DNA of 64,000 nt from CAVVWJ01 sp965652025 (GTDB lineage Bacteria > Gemmatimonadota > Gemmatimonadetes > Gemmatimonadales > GWC2-71-9): contig CBFGTM010000006.1 in the NCBI GenBank assembly GCA_965652025.1, forward strand, positions 1 to 64,000, written 5' to 3'. Both the position numbers and the translations under genes were made by a program. Below, in pieces: positions 32,561 to 39,432 of the stretch; position 1 is the stretch's first letter; the number at the start of each line of letters is the position of its first letter. The notes under the pieces were generated by a model, which worked only from the letters and a program-made list of their open reading frames with translations, was not told where the DNA came from and searched no databases.

Positions 32561-33003
32561 CTGAGCATGACGGTACTCCCACTCGCCTGAAAGTCGGCTC
32601 GGCTTTTCTCCGCGCCATGCGACTTCGTTGTCCGCACTGCGGCGGAGGCCCGATTTTCGTGACTTGGTCCCATCTGGTACCCAACTGTCCGGTGTGCGGG
32701 CTGGGTCTCGAGCGAGGCGAGCAAGGATACTGGCTCGGCGCCTATTTCTTCAATCTCCTTGCGGTCGAGACGGTGTTCAGCATCTGGATGATCGGCTTCC
32801 TGGTGGTCACCTGGCCTAACCCTCCGTGGAAGCTGTTTCAGATCACCACTACCGCGCTGATGCTGGCGGTCCCCTTCGCGTTCTTCCCCTACTCCAAGAC
32901 TCTCTTCCTGGCCTTTGACCTGCTGGTCCGACCTCCGACGGAAGAGGATTTTATTGTCCCCCACGAGGAAGCGCGAAACCTGCGCCGCAAGCGGACCAAC
33001 TGA
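32557..33003 (+). CDS. DUF983 family protein
   Basis: A 148-residue protein with an N-terminal zinc ribbon (RCPHCGGGPIF and NCPVCGLGLERGEQGYWLGA) and two membrane helices. This is the standard DUF983 layout; members often lie near oxidase genes, and a cytochrome oxidase operon lies four kilobases upstream here. Its role is unknown. GTG start overlapping the hydrolase stop. Confidence 0.9.
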   Translation: MTEHDGTPTRLKVGSAFLRAMRLRCPHCGGGPIFVTWSHLVPNCPVCGLGLERGEQGYWLGAYFFNLLAVETVFSIWMIGFLVVTWPNPPWKLFQITTTALMLAVPFAFFPYSKTLFLAFDLLVRPPTEEDFIVPHEEARNLRRKRTN

Positions 33004-33013
33004 TCTACCGGCC

Positions 33014-33547
33014 TCAGCGTGTCCGGGGCCGAAGCAGCGGCAGATACTCGATCCAGGGACCGACCGCCTCGGTGTACTGGTGTCCCATCACCCGGGCAAT
33101 CTGGGCCACATGATTGAGGTCGTGCACTACCCAGGTGGCCAGGAGTTGACCCAGTGTGACCGGGCCCAGCTCCGGGTGGCGGCCGGGACGACCGAAATCC
33201 CGGGTTCCGAGCTGCAGCGACTCGAGGCGACCGATGCTCTCCCCTCGCAGGTCGGAAAAGGTGTCGAGCAGCTGTTTCAGTGACTTCCCCCTGGAATCCC
33301 GGAACTGGGCAAATCGGTCGAAGGGGACAAAGGGGCGGGAATCGCCATGGTCCAGCAGGTGCTCGAGCCGAGGTATCCAGTCGGTACGCTCGCCGTGGAT
33401 CAAATGGCCCACGACATCGAAGGGGCTCCAAGTGTCCGGTCCTTCGTTGCGGTGGGTCCAGCTCTCCGGCAGATCGGCCAGCCAGGCCCCGAGTAGGCCG
33501 GGTGTGGCGCGGAGTACCGGAACGGCGTCGGCAAGTGAGAAGTTCAT
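33014..33547 (-). CDS. DinB-like superfamily protein
   Basis: A 177-residue four-helix protein of the DinB/YfiT metalloenzyme superfamily. The metal-binding His residues appear in VVGHLIHGERTDW and in the late HDLNHVAQIARVMGHQY. Such proteins act as thiol-dependent transferases or are stress induced; substrate unknown. It follows the TMEM175-like gene with 6 bases between, so they form a small operon. Confidence 0.87.
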   Translation of the reverse strand: MNFSLADAVPVLRATPGLLGAWLADLPESWTHRNEGPDTWSPFDVVGHLIHGERTDWIPRLEHLLDHGDSRPFVPFDRFAQFRDSRGKSLKQLLDTFSDLRGESIGRLESLQLGTRDFGRPGRHPELGPVTLGQLLATWVVHDLNHVAQIARVMGHQYTEAVGPWIEYLPLLRPRTR

Positions 33548-33553
33548 TGGAGG

Positions 33554-34201
33554 CTACATCGTCGGTCGGTGGGGGGTCGGCTTTCGAACCGGAAGAACGA
33601 AGAACGTGGCCAGCAACCCATGGATGGCCAAGCTGGCCCAGATGTTGACGAATGCGAGGGCGAACGAGATCCCATAGGCGAGGGGCCCGATCAAATAGCG
33701 CCGGCTGATGGTTTGTACCGCCTCCTGGTCGGCGTCGGGCTCCAACAGGCGCCCAGCCCGGGCGGCATACCACCAGAGGGCGTTGTAGGCGACCGCGATC
33801 AGTATGAAAGAGGCGCTGTACAGCGCGACCGCCACCCGGCGGCCCTTAGGTTCGGGCAGATACTCCGCCAGAACGCCGGTGGGGAACGGGAGGAACGCAA
33901 TGCACATGAGAAAGAAGACGCTCAGCAGCAGAAAGTAGCGGTCGGTTCGCCGGATGAGGACAAACATGCTGTGGTGGTTGACCCACATGATGCCGATGGT
34001 GACGAAGCTGATGAGATAGCCGAGGTAGGAGGGCCACAGACTGAGGAGGGCCTTCCAGAGGGTCTCCCCGTGTCCGGTCAGCTCTGGATTCGGAACCTTG
34101 ATCTCGAGCACCAGGAGGGTAATGGCGATGGCAAAGACACCGTCGCTGAAGGCTTCGACCCGTGCGGTCTCGGAAGGCCCGGAACTGATAGGCTCCGCCA
34201 T
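33554..34201 (-). CDS. TMEM175/DUF1211 family potassium channel-like protein
   Basis: A 215-residue protein with six hydrophobic segments. RVEAFSDGVFAIAITLLVLEI contains the FSD signature of the TMEM175 family, whose bacterial members form potassium-selective channels as oligomers. MWVNHHSMF is also typical. Single six-helix unit, the normal bacterial length. Confidence 0.9.
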   Translation of the reverse strand: MAEPISSGPSETARVEAFSDGVFAIAITLLVLEIKVPNPELTGHGETLWKALLSLWPSYLGYLISFVTIGIMWVNHHSMFVLIRRTDRYFLLLSVFFLMCIAFLPFPTGVLAEYLPEPKGRRVAVALYSASFILIAVAYNALWWYAARAGRLLEPDADQEAVQTISRRYLIGPLAYGISFALAFVNIWASLAIHGLLATFFVLPVRKPTPHRPTM

Positions 34202-34323
34202 GTGACCTCGATACCATTGAAGGGAGTTCGTTCAAAGGTAGCCGGTACCTGGGCAGTCATGAGAGCCAGTGATACTGGACGATCGAGGGTCGTAGTAGTC
34301 GGACATTCCGGAGAGGAGATCCC

Positions 34324-34782
34324 GTGTTCGCTTCTTATATCTGTCGCGCGCCCCTGCTGCTGGCGGCCGGTATGGTCATGACGAGCTGCGGAGGGAGCGG
34401 CAGCCGCCAGCAGGAGGTCAGTCCGGTCGAGTTCGAGGACCGGCTGGTTATCGGTGAGAACGACGACAAGTCGCCGCTACGTATTCCGGCGGCTCAGCTG
34501 CCGGCTGCCGGCCAATGCCGGCTGTGGAAGCCGAACCGGCCGGTCCGGGAGCAGGCGGCAGTGGGCTCGTGCAGTGAGATCGAGCCTACTGCTCCGCCGG
34601 AGAGCTGGGTTCTCTACCGGCCCCGGCAGGATCCCCGGCTGGTGGATGTGAGAATTATTGATCTCGACCAGGCTGGGCTGGTCACTCAGGTGCGAGTGTA
34701 TGACGCGGAGCGAGGAACTTACCTGGGCTCGAGGCAGGCCAAACGACCCGGTTCCACGCCGTCGACACCATACACGCGATAG
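34324..34782 (+). CDS. Putative lipoprotein
   Basis: A 152-residue protein with signal LLLAAGMVMTSCG and a lipobox Cys near residue 22. The mature part has CRLWKPNRPVREQAAVGSCSEI (two Cys that may pair; quoted here in part) and WVLYRPRQDPRLVDVRIID. GTG start with GGAGAGGAG upstream, a strong ribosome-binding site. Family not recognised. Confidence 0.72.
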   Translation: MFASYICRAPLLLAAGMVMTSCGGSGSRQQEVSPVEFEDRLVIGENDDKSPLRIPAAQLPAAGQCRLWKPNRPVREQAAVGSCSEIEPTAPPESWVLYRPRQDPRLVDVRIIDLDQAGLVTQVRVYDAERGTYLGSRQAKRPGSTPSTPYTR

Positions 34783-34821
34783 AGCCAAAGACCTGAAGGG
34801 TTGGCCGCCAAGGGGGCTTGC

Positions 34822-34849
34822 TTGACGGGTCTTGGGTTCGGGTTATATT
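34822..34849 (+). promoter_or_regulatory. Sigma70-type promoter of the 34.9-kb operon
   Basis: TTGACG (34822-34827), a 16-base spacer, then TATATT (34844-34849). Start of transcription is expected near 34856, inside the operator-like repeats at 34847-34879. Confidence 0.6.
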
Positions 34850-34879
34850 CGGGTAAGCAGTACCGAATAAATACCGAAT
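34847..34879 (+). promoter_or_regulatory. Operator-like repeats over the promoter
   Basis: ATTCGGGTA (34847-34855), AGCAG, TACCGAAT (34861-34868), AAA, TACCGAAT (34872-34879): an inverted pair followed by a direct copy 11 bases on. It overlaps the -10 and transcription start, where a repressor would act. A 16-base stretch starting CCGAAT is 14/16 identical to one at 56318-56333. Confidence 0.55.
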
Positions 34880-34889
34880 CGAGGTCTCA

Positions 34890-35054
34890 GTGCCCCTCCA
34901 GCCCCCGCCCACCCGCCTTCCGCCTCCCGATCGCAAAGTTCCCCAGCTCGAACCCACTCGGCTGATCAGGAGATGCCCCGATTGCGCCGGGCCGCTGGTG
35001 CCTTCATCGGGGTGCATCAGCTGCACTCAATGCGGGTGGGGCCAATGCGGGTGA
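34890..35054 (+). CDS. Cys-rich micro-protein resembling the C-terminal tail of B12-dependent ribonucleotide reductase
   Basis: A 54-residue product starting at GTG, with GAGG five bases upstream. After a Pro-rich start it reads RRCPDCAGPLVPSSG then CISCTQCGWGQCG, giving Cys at 29, 32, 42, 45, 48 and 53. The spacing CxxC, GCxxCxxCG, then C matches the zinc/redox tail of NrdJ proteins, but no reductase precedes it here. Its TGA overlaps the ATG of the radical SAM gene (TGATG). It is the first gene after the operator-controlled promoter. The Pro-rich start is encoded by a degenerate repeat-like tract (34903-34930). Confidence 0.6.
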   Translation: MPLQPPPTRLPPPDRKVPQLEPTRLIRRCPDCAGPLVPSSGCISCTQCGWGQCG

Positions 35055-36160
35055 TGGAGGCGGGGAGGCGGGGAGGCGAGGAGGCGGGGAAGATCGCCGA
35101 GGAAGCTGCTCGGCAGCTCGACCTGCTTCCCCGCTTCCCTGCTTCCCCACTTCCCATCCTCGACCAGCGTGCTCGGGGTACCCGCTTCATCGAGCTATCG
35201 GTAAAGTCGGTGCTCAATACGCCGGCCTCTACCCACATGGGGTTTTGGTCCATCAATCCCTATGTCGGATGCGAGTTCGGCTGCATGTACTGCTACGCTC
35301 GGGATACTCATAAGTGGGTGGTGGAGAGGCTGGAAGGAAAGCAAACAGCCCCGCTGCCCCGCGCCGCTGCCCTCCCGCCCGAAGAGGCCTTCGAAAAAGA
35401 GATCCTGATCAAATCCGAAGTCGCCGACGTCCTGGCCCGTACTCTCAATCCGGCTCGCCTGGCCGGCCAGTCTCTGGTCATCGGTACTGCCACCGATCCG
35501 TATCAGCCAGCCGAGCGGCGGTTCCGGCTCACCCGCAGGATCCTGGAGGTGTTGACCTCGTATCACGGCCTTTCCATCGAGATTATCACCAAGTCGCCGC
35601 TGGTCACGCGCGACCTCGAGGTCCTGCAGAGGCTCTCCCGACATAATGAGGTGAATGTCAACATCTCGCTGGCCACGGCGGATGCTCGACTTGCCCGCCG
35701 GCTGGAGCTGCGCTCGCCGGTACCGGCAGCACGCCTGCGGGCCCTGGGCCGGCTCACGGCCGGAGGGATTTATGCGGGACTCATCGTCGCTCCCATCATT
35801 CCCGGCATCACCGACGACTGGGCCGGGCTGGCTCGGCTTCTGGAAGCAGCCAGGGAGGCGGGCGCCCGCTACGTGATCGGGTCGGCGCTCCGGCTCGGCC
35901 CCGCAGCGCGGCACCGCTTCCTTCCTTTCCTCCAGCGCGAGTTCCCCCAGTTGTATGAGCGCTATCGCCGGCACTACGCTAAGAGCGATCTGAGCAGCCC
36001 GAGCTATCAGGAAGCCCTGACCCGCCGGCTTAATGCGCTCCGCCACGCTTTCGGTTTTGCGGGAGACGAGGCGAGCAGCCGGCGCCGGCGGCGGCTGGAA
36101 GAATCCGAGCGCGAAGCAGTCGCTACCCATGAGTCGGTAGAACAGCCAGTCTTGCTCTAG
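35054..36160 (+). CDS. Radical SAM protein, Rv2578c/SplB-like
   Basis: A 368-residue radical SAM enzyme. The cluster-binding motif CEFGCMYCYA (Cys 73, 77, 80) follows STHMGFWSINPYVG, the pattern of the Rv2578c-type family, related to spore photoproduct lyase. ATG 35054 is preferred over 34973 because it couples to the upstream micro-gene. Residues 2-35 (start EAGRRGGEEAGK) are encoded by a repeat element, so the native domain begins near residue 38. Placement with translesion genes suggests a link to DNA damage; the reaction is unknown. Confidence 0.85.
   Translation: MEAGRRGGEEAGKIAEEAARQLDLLPRFPASPLPILDQRARGTRFIELSVKSVLNTPASTHMGFWSINPYVGCEFGCMYCYARDTHKWVVERLEGKQTAPLPRAAALPPEEAFEKEILIKSEVADVLARTLNPARLAGQSLVIGTATDPYQPAERRFRLTRRILEVLTSYHGLSIEIITKSPLVTRDLEVLQRLSRHNEVNVNISLATADARLARRLELRSPVPAARLRALGRLTAGGIYAGLIVAPIIPGITDDWAGLARLLEAAREAGARYVIGSALRLGPAARHRFLPFLQREFPQLYERYRRHYAKSDLSSPSYQEALTRRLNALRHAFGFAGDEASSRRRRRLEESEREAVATHESVEQPVLL
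35056..35156. repeat. 8-bp-unit inverted element at the start of the radical SAM gene
   Basis: Left arm 35056-35092: GGAGGCGG, GGAGGCGG, GGAGGCGA, GGAGGCGG, GGAAG. Right arm 35125-35156: GCTTCCCC, GCTTCCCT, GCTTCCCC, ACTTCCCA. The spacer is 32 bases. It begins on the third base of the ATG and is translated in full. Confidence 0.85.
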
Positions 36161-36189
36161 GAGTTCGATGGTATTCAGAGGAGATCTTC

Positions 36190-36558
36190 ATGACCAGCGC
36201 CGAGCATGATCGCCGGATCGATTACATCGAGTTCTCCGTCAAGAGTGTGGCAGACGCCAAGCGGTTCTACGGAAGCACATTCGGCTGGAGCTTCGAGGAT
36301 TATGGACCGGATTACGCCAGCTTTGCCGATGGCAGGTTGACCGGCGGCTTTCAGACAACAGCAGCAGTGAAACCAGGAGGACCGCTGGTGGTGATCTATG
36401 CCGCAGACCTGGAAGCGCTGGAGCAGCGGGTCAGGAAGGCTGGCGGCACCATCGTGCGTCCGATCTTCAGCTTTCCGGGCGGCCGGCGTTTTCACTTCAC
36501 CGATCCCAGCGGCAATGAGCTCGCTGTGTGGTCCGACAAGGAAAAGCGTGAACGGTGA
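36190..36558 (+). CDS. VOC family (glyoxalase/bleomycin-resistance fold) protein
   Basis: A 122-residue single-domain protein. It begins DRRIDYIEFSVKSVADAKRFYGSTFGW (landmarks IEFSV, AKRFYG), and ends GGRRFHFTDPSGNELAVWSD, which holds the usual metal His/Glu region. Substrate unknown. The stop codon and last residues lie in the left arm of a 7-bp repeat element. Confidence 0.88.
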   Translation: MTSAEHDRRIDYIEFSVKSVADAKRFYGSTFGWSFEDYGPDYASFADGRLTGGFQTTAAVKPGGPLVVIYAADLEALEQRVRKAGGTIVRPIFSFPGGRRFHFTDPSGNELAVWSDKEKRER

Positions 36559-36637
36559 ACGGTAAGCGGTAAACGGGAAGGTTCCCACGAAGAACCAGAT
36601 TCAGCACCCGTTTCACTATTTACCGTTCACTGTTTAC
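36547..36637. repeat. 7-bp-unit inverted element between VOC and imuB-like genes
   Basis: Left arm 36547-36581: CGTGAAC, GGTGAAC, GGTAAGC, GGTAAAC, GGGAAGG. Right arm 36610-36637: GTTTCAC, TATTTAC, CGTTCAC, TGTTTAC. Spacer 28 bases. The left arm supplies the stop codon of the VOC gene, and the right arm ends eight bases before the next ATG. Confidence 0.85.
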
Positions 36638-36645
36638 TGCGTCTT

Positions 36646-37926
36646 ATGCGCTCAGTGTTGTACGTAGATCCTCCCGCCTTCTGCACCACTCTCGAGGGCA
36701 TGGTGGATCCCGCGCTCAGGAAGCGACCGCTGGCTATCGCTCCTCCAGCAGCCGATCGGGCCACCATCCTGGCTCTCTCGGCCGAGGCACGGCTCGCCGG
36801 GCTGGAGCCGGGCATGCCGATCCGGCAAGCCCAGCGGCTCTGCCGGGATCTCATCGTCTTGCCTCCCAATCCACGGCTCTATGCTCGCGCTTCGCGCGCA
36901 CTGCATGAGATCCTGCAGATCTTCGCGCCTACTATCGAGCCCAGAGGATACGGGCACGCCTTTCTCGACCTGACCGGGACCGGCCGACTGCTGGGCCCGC
37001 CCCAGGACGTGGCCGCACGCATCCGGCGCCAGGCCAGTGAACGACTGCGGCTGCCCCTCTCCGTGGGGGCTGCCGCCAATAAGCTGGTCAGCCAGGCAGC
37101 AATCCGGGCCGGCCGGTGGAATAAACAGTCGCTTCTTTACGTCCCGGCAGGAGATGAACGGAGTTTTCTGGCGCCTCAGCCGGTCGATGTGTTGCCCGAG
37201 CTGGATCCGAGCATTCGTACTAGGCTGGATGAATATCAGCTCGAACTCATCGGCGAGGTGGCAGTCATTGCCGAAAGCGCGCTGTGTGCGGTGTTCGGCC
37301 GGCGAGGGCGCATGCTCCGGGCCCGGGCCCGGGGGATCGATCCGCGCCCGGTGCTGTCGCCGGAGCAACAGTCCGAGTTTCGCGTGGTCCACACCTTCGC
37401 CGGCGACACCAACGACCGTGCTATCCTGAACCCGATGCTCCGGCTAATGAGCGAGCGTTTGGGATCCCGGCTGCGGCGGCGTTCGCTGACAGCCGGCAGG
37501 CTGGGCGTCGAGGCTACCTATGCCGACTACACTACCACGGCCCATGGGGTCCCACTCAAATCAGCCGTGCTGGATGCTGAGCTGTGGGAGGCGGCAAAGC
37601 AGGCATTCGTGCTGGCCAACACCAAGCGGCTGGCCATCCGCTCCGTGGCTCTCACGCTTGATCGCTTAATGGAGGAAGAGGCGCAGCTGGACTTATGGGA
37701 GGGGAAGACGGAAAGCTGGAGGGAAAGCGCAGATGCGGATGTGGTCCAAGCGGCCATTCAACAAGCGGTCGATCGTATCCACGCCCGCTACGGTGCCGGT
37801 GCCCTGCGGCGGGGAGGCCCGCTCACCGTTCACCGCTCACCGCTCACGTCTTTGTCGTCCCAGACCACCACGACCTTGCCAAAGCTGGTATTGCCTTCGA
37901 GCACTCGATGGGCATCAGCCAGCTGA
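36646..37926 (+). CDS. Y-family DNA polymerase-like protein, ImuB-type
   Basis: A 426-residue Y-family protein. The first motif keeps Asp8 (LYVDPPAFCTTLE), but the second, normally SIDEAFLD, reads GYGHAFLD at 101-108, so the Asp-Glu pair is Gly-His. That loss is typical of ImuB, the inactive adaptor of the DnaE2 mutasome. Palm, thumb and little-finger regions follow (GAAANKLVSQAA, FGRRGRMLRARARGID, SLTAGRLGVE). QLDLWEGK is a candidate beta-clamp motif. The C-terminus past residue 390 is encoded by a repeat and overlaps the convergent gene. No imuA is visible. Confidence 0.82.
   Translation: MRSVLYVDPPAFCTTLEGMVDPALRKRPLAIAPPAADRATILALSAEARLAGLEPGMPIRQAQRLCRDLIVLPPNPRLYARASRALHEILQIFAPTIEPRGYGHAFLDLTGTGRLLGPPQDVAARIRRQASERLRLPLSVGAAANKLVSQAAIRAGRWNKQSLLYVPAGDERSFLAPQPVDVLPELDPSIRTRLDEYQLELIGEVAVIAESALCAVFGRRGRMLRARARGIDPRPVLSPEQQSEFRVVHTFAGDTNDRAILNPMLRLMSERLGSRLRRRSLTAGRLGVEATYADYTTTAHGVPLKSAVLDAELWEAAKQAFVLANTKRLAIRSVALTLDRLMEEEAQLDLWEGKTESWRESADADVVQAAIQQAVDRIHARYGAGALRRGGPLTVHRSPLTSLSSQTTTTLPKLVLPSSTRWASAS
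37820..37847. repeat. 7-bp-unit single-arm element at convergent gene ends
   Basis: Four tandem 7-mers: CGCTCAC, CGTTCAC, CGCTCAC, CGCTCAC. On the minus strand these give the last residues (VSGER) and the TGA stop of the quinone oxidoreductase; on the plus strand they are translated within the ImuB-like tail. Confidence 0.8.
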
Positions 37927-38837
37927 GTCATCGGATAGGTTCGCTCCAGGACCGGCCGCAGCGCCGCCGGCTGGCCGAACCGGGGCTCGAAGAGCGGCAG
38001 CATCCGGGCTCCGAATTCCTGAATCAGTGGAATCCGCTCCTCCAATCCCCGGGAGCGCATGACCGTGCCGATGATCTCCAGCCGCTTGCGCAGGACGGGA
38101 TTCAGGTCCGCTTCCGTCTGGCTTCCGGCCAGAGATCCCAGCAGCACCAGTCTGCCCCGCGGCGCCAGCACCGCAAGGTTGTCAGCCAATGCCGGGCCAC
38201 CCAGAACATCGAGCACCACATTGACCGGCTCACCGACCGCGTCTCGAAATGCGGTTCTGCTGGTATCGATGCCGATCTCCAGGCCGTAGACCAGCGCCTT
38301 GGCCAGCTTGTCCGAACTGCGGGACGTTCCCAGCACCGTGGCTCCGAGCTGCCGGGCAATCTGCGCCGCCGCCGTGCCAAGGCCGCTGCCCACGGCATGG
38401 ATCAGCACCCGCTCGCGCGCCTGCAGCCGACCCCGAATTACCAGCGCATCGTACGCCGTCAGGAAGGCCTCGGGAATGGCAGCCGCTTCGGCGTAGGACA
38501 GTCCCGCAGGAATCGGCAACACTTCGTTCTGGTGCACCACCACCAGCTCGGCCTGGGCTCCGCCGCCAACCAGTCCCATGACCCGGTCCCCGACCCGCCA
38601 CTGAGTCACTCCCTGGCGAACCGCTTCCACTTCACCGGCGTACTCCAGTCCTGGAATGTTCGCCGGCCATCCGGATGGCGCCGGATAGTGTCCCCGCCGC
38701 TGGATCAGGTCAGCCCGATTCACGCCGGCCGCGTGCACCCTGACCCGGATGTGTTCCGGCTTGACCTCGGGTTTGGGCACGTCGCCGATGGAGATGACTT
38801 CCGGTCCGCCGGCTCCCTCGTAGATCACAGCGCGCAT
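37830..38837 (-). CDS. NAD(P)H:quinone oxidoreductase, zeta-crystallin type (MDR family)
   Basis: A 335-residue medium-chain reductase without zinc-binding Cys. MRAVIYEGAGGPEV and HAAGVNRADLIQRRGHYP are the usual N-terminal landmarks, and HAVGSGLGTAAAQIARQLGA is the NADPH site. ATG 38837 gives the family N-terminus. It reduces quinones or related carbonyls with NADPH. Convergent with the ImuB-like gene and overlapping its 3' end. Confidence 0.92.
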   Translation of the reverse strand: MRAVIYEGAGGPEVISIGDVPKPEVKPEHIRVRVHAAGVNRADLIQRRGHYPAPSGWPANIPGLEYAGEVEAVRQGVTQWRVGDRVMGLVGGGAQAELVVVHQNEVLPIPAGLSYAEAAAIPEAFLTAYDALVIRGRLQARERVLIHAVGSGLGTAAAQIARQLGATVLGTSRSSDKLAKALVYGLEIGIDTSRTAFRDAVGEPVNVVLDVLGGPALADNLAVLAPRGRLVLLGSLAGSQTEADLNPVLRKRLEIIGTVMRSRGLEERIPLIQEFGARMLPLFEPRFGQPAALRPVLERTYPMTQLADAHRVLEGNTSFGKVVVVWDDKDVSGER

Positions 38838-38885
38838 AGAGCTCTGGGTTCTTTCCCCCGATGGCACGAAGGAACATAGTCCCAC

Positions 38886-39428
38886 TTGGCTGAGATAACG
38901 TATTGCGACGCGGCGCCCGGCCATGAATGGCACGGGCCGTATCACGACGAGGAGTACGGGTTTCCGCTGGAGGATGACGCCGCCCTCTTCGAGCGGCTGA
39001 TGCTCGAGATCAATCAGGCCGGTCTATCCTGGCTCACCATTCTCAAGAAGCGTGAGGCGTTTCGCCAAGCGTACGGCGGGTTCGTTCCTGACGTCGTCGC
39101 CCGCTATCGTGCCGCCGACCGGCGCCGGCTGCTCAAGGATGCCGGGATCATCAGAAACCGGCTGAAGGTGGATGCCGCCATCGCCAATGCCCAAAAGATT
39201 CTCGAGCTCCGCGCCAGCCACGGCTCCTTTGGCGGCTGGCTGGCGGCCCACCACCCCAGAAGCAAGGAGGAATGGGTAAAGCTGTTCAAGCGCACTTTTC
39301 GATTCACTGGCGGCGAGATCGTGAACGAGTTCCTGATGAGCATCGGTTATTTGCCCGGGGCTCACGTACCGAGCTGTCCGGTATATCAGCGTATTCTCGA
39401 TCGGCGCCCACCCTGGTCGCGGGCATGA
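38886..39428 (+). CDS. tag: DNA-3-methyladenine glycosylase I
   Basis: A 180-residue HhH glycosylase that removes 3-methyladenine. HGPYHDEEYGFPLEDD, FERLMLEINQAGLSWLTIL and AGIIRNRLKVDAAIANA are conserved Tag regions (landmarks YHDEEYG, QAGLSW, IRNRLK). Zinc-ligand candidates are Cys7, an early His and the late HVPSCP. The start is TTG 38886, which retains the N-terminal Cys. It is followed four bases later by dnaE2. Confidence 0.92.
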   Translation: MAEITYCDAAPGHEWHGPYHDEEYGFPLEDDAALFERLMLEINQAGLSWLTILKKREAFRQAYGGFVPDVVARYRAADRRRLLKDAGIIRNRLKVDAAIANAQKILELRASHGSFGGWLAAHHPRSKEEWVKLFKRTFRFTGGEIVNEFLMSIGYLPGAHVPSCPVYQRILDRRPPWSRA

Positions 39429-39432
39429 CCAG

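Noticed and set aside
37699..37735. Purine-rich tract in the ImuB-like gene as another repeat arm
   Set aside because: An 8-bp phase can be forced but only weakly, and there is no complementary arm; left out of the family count.
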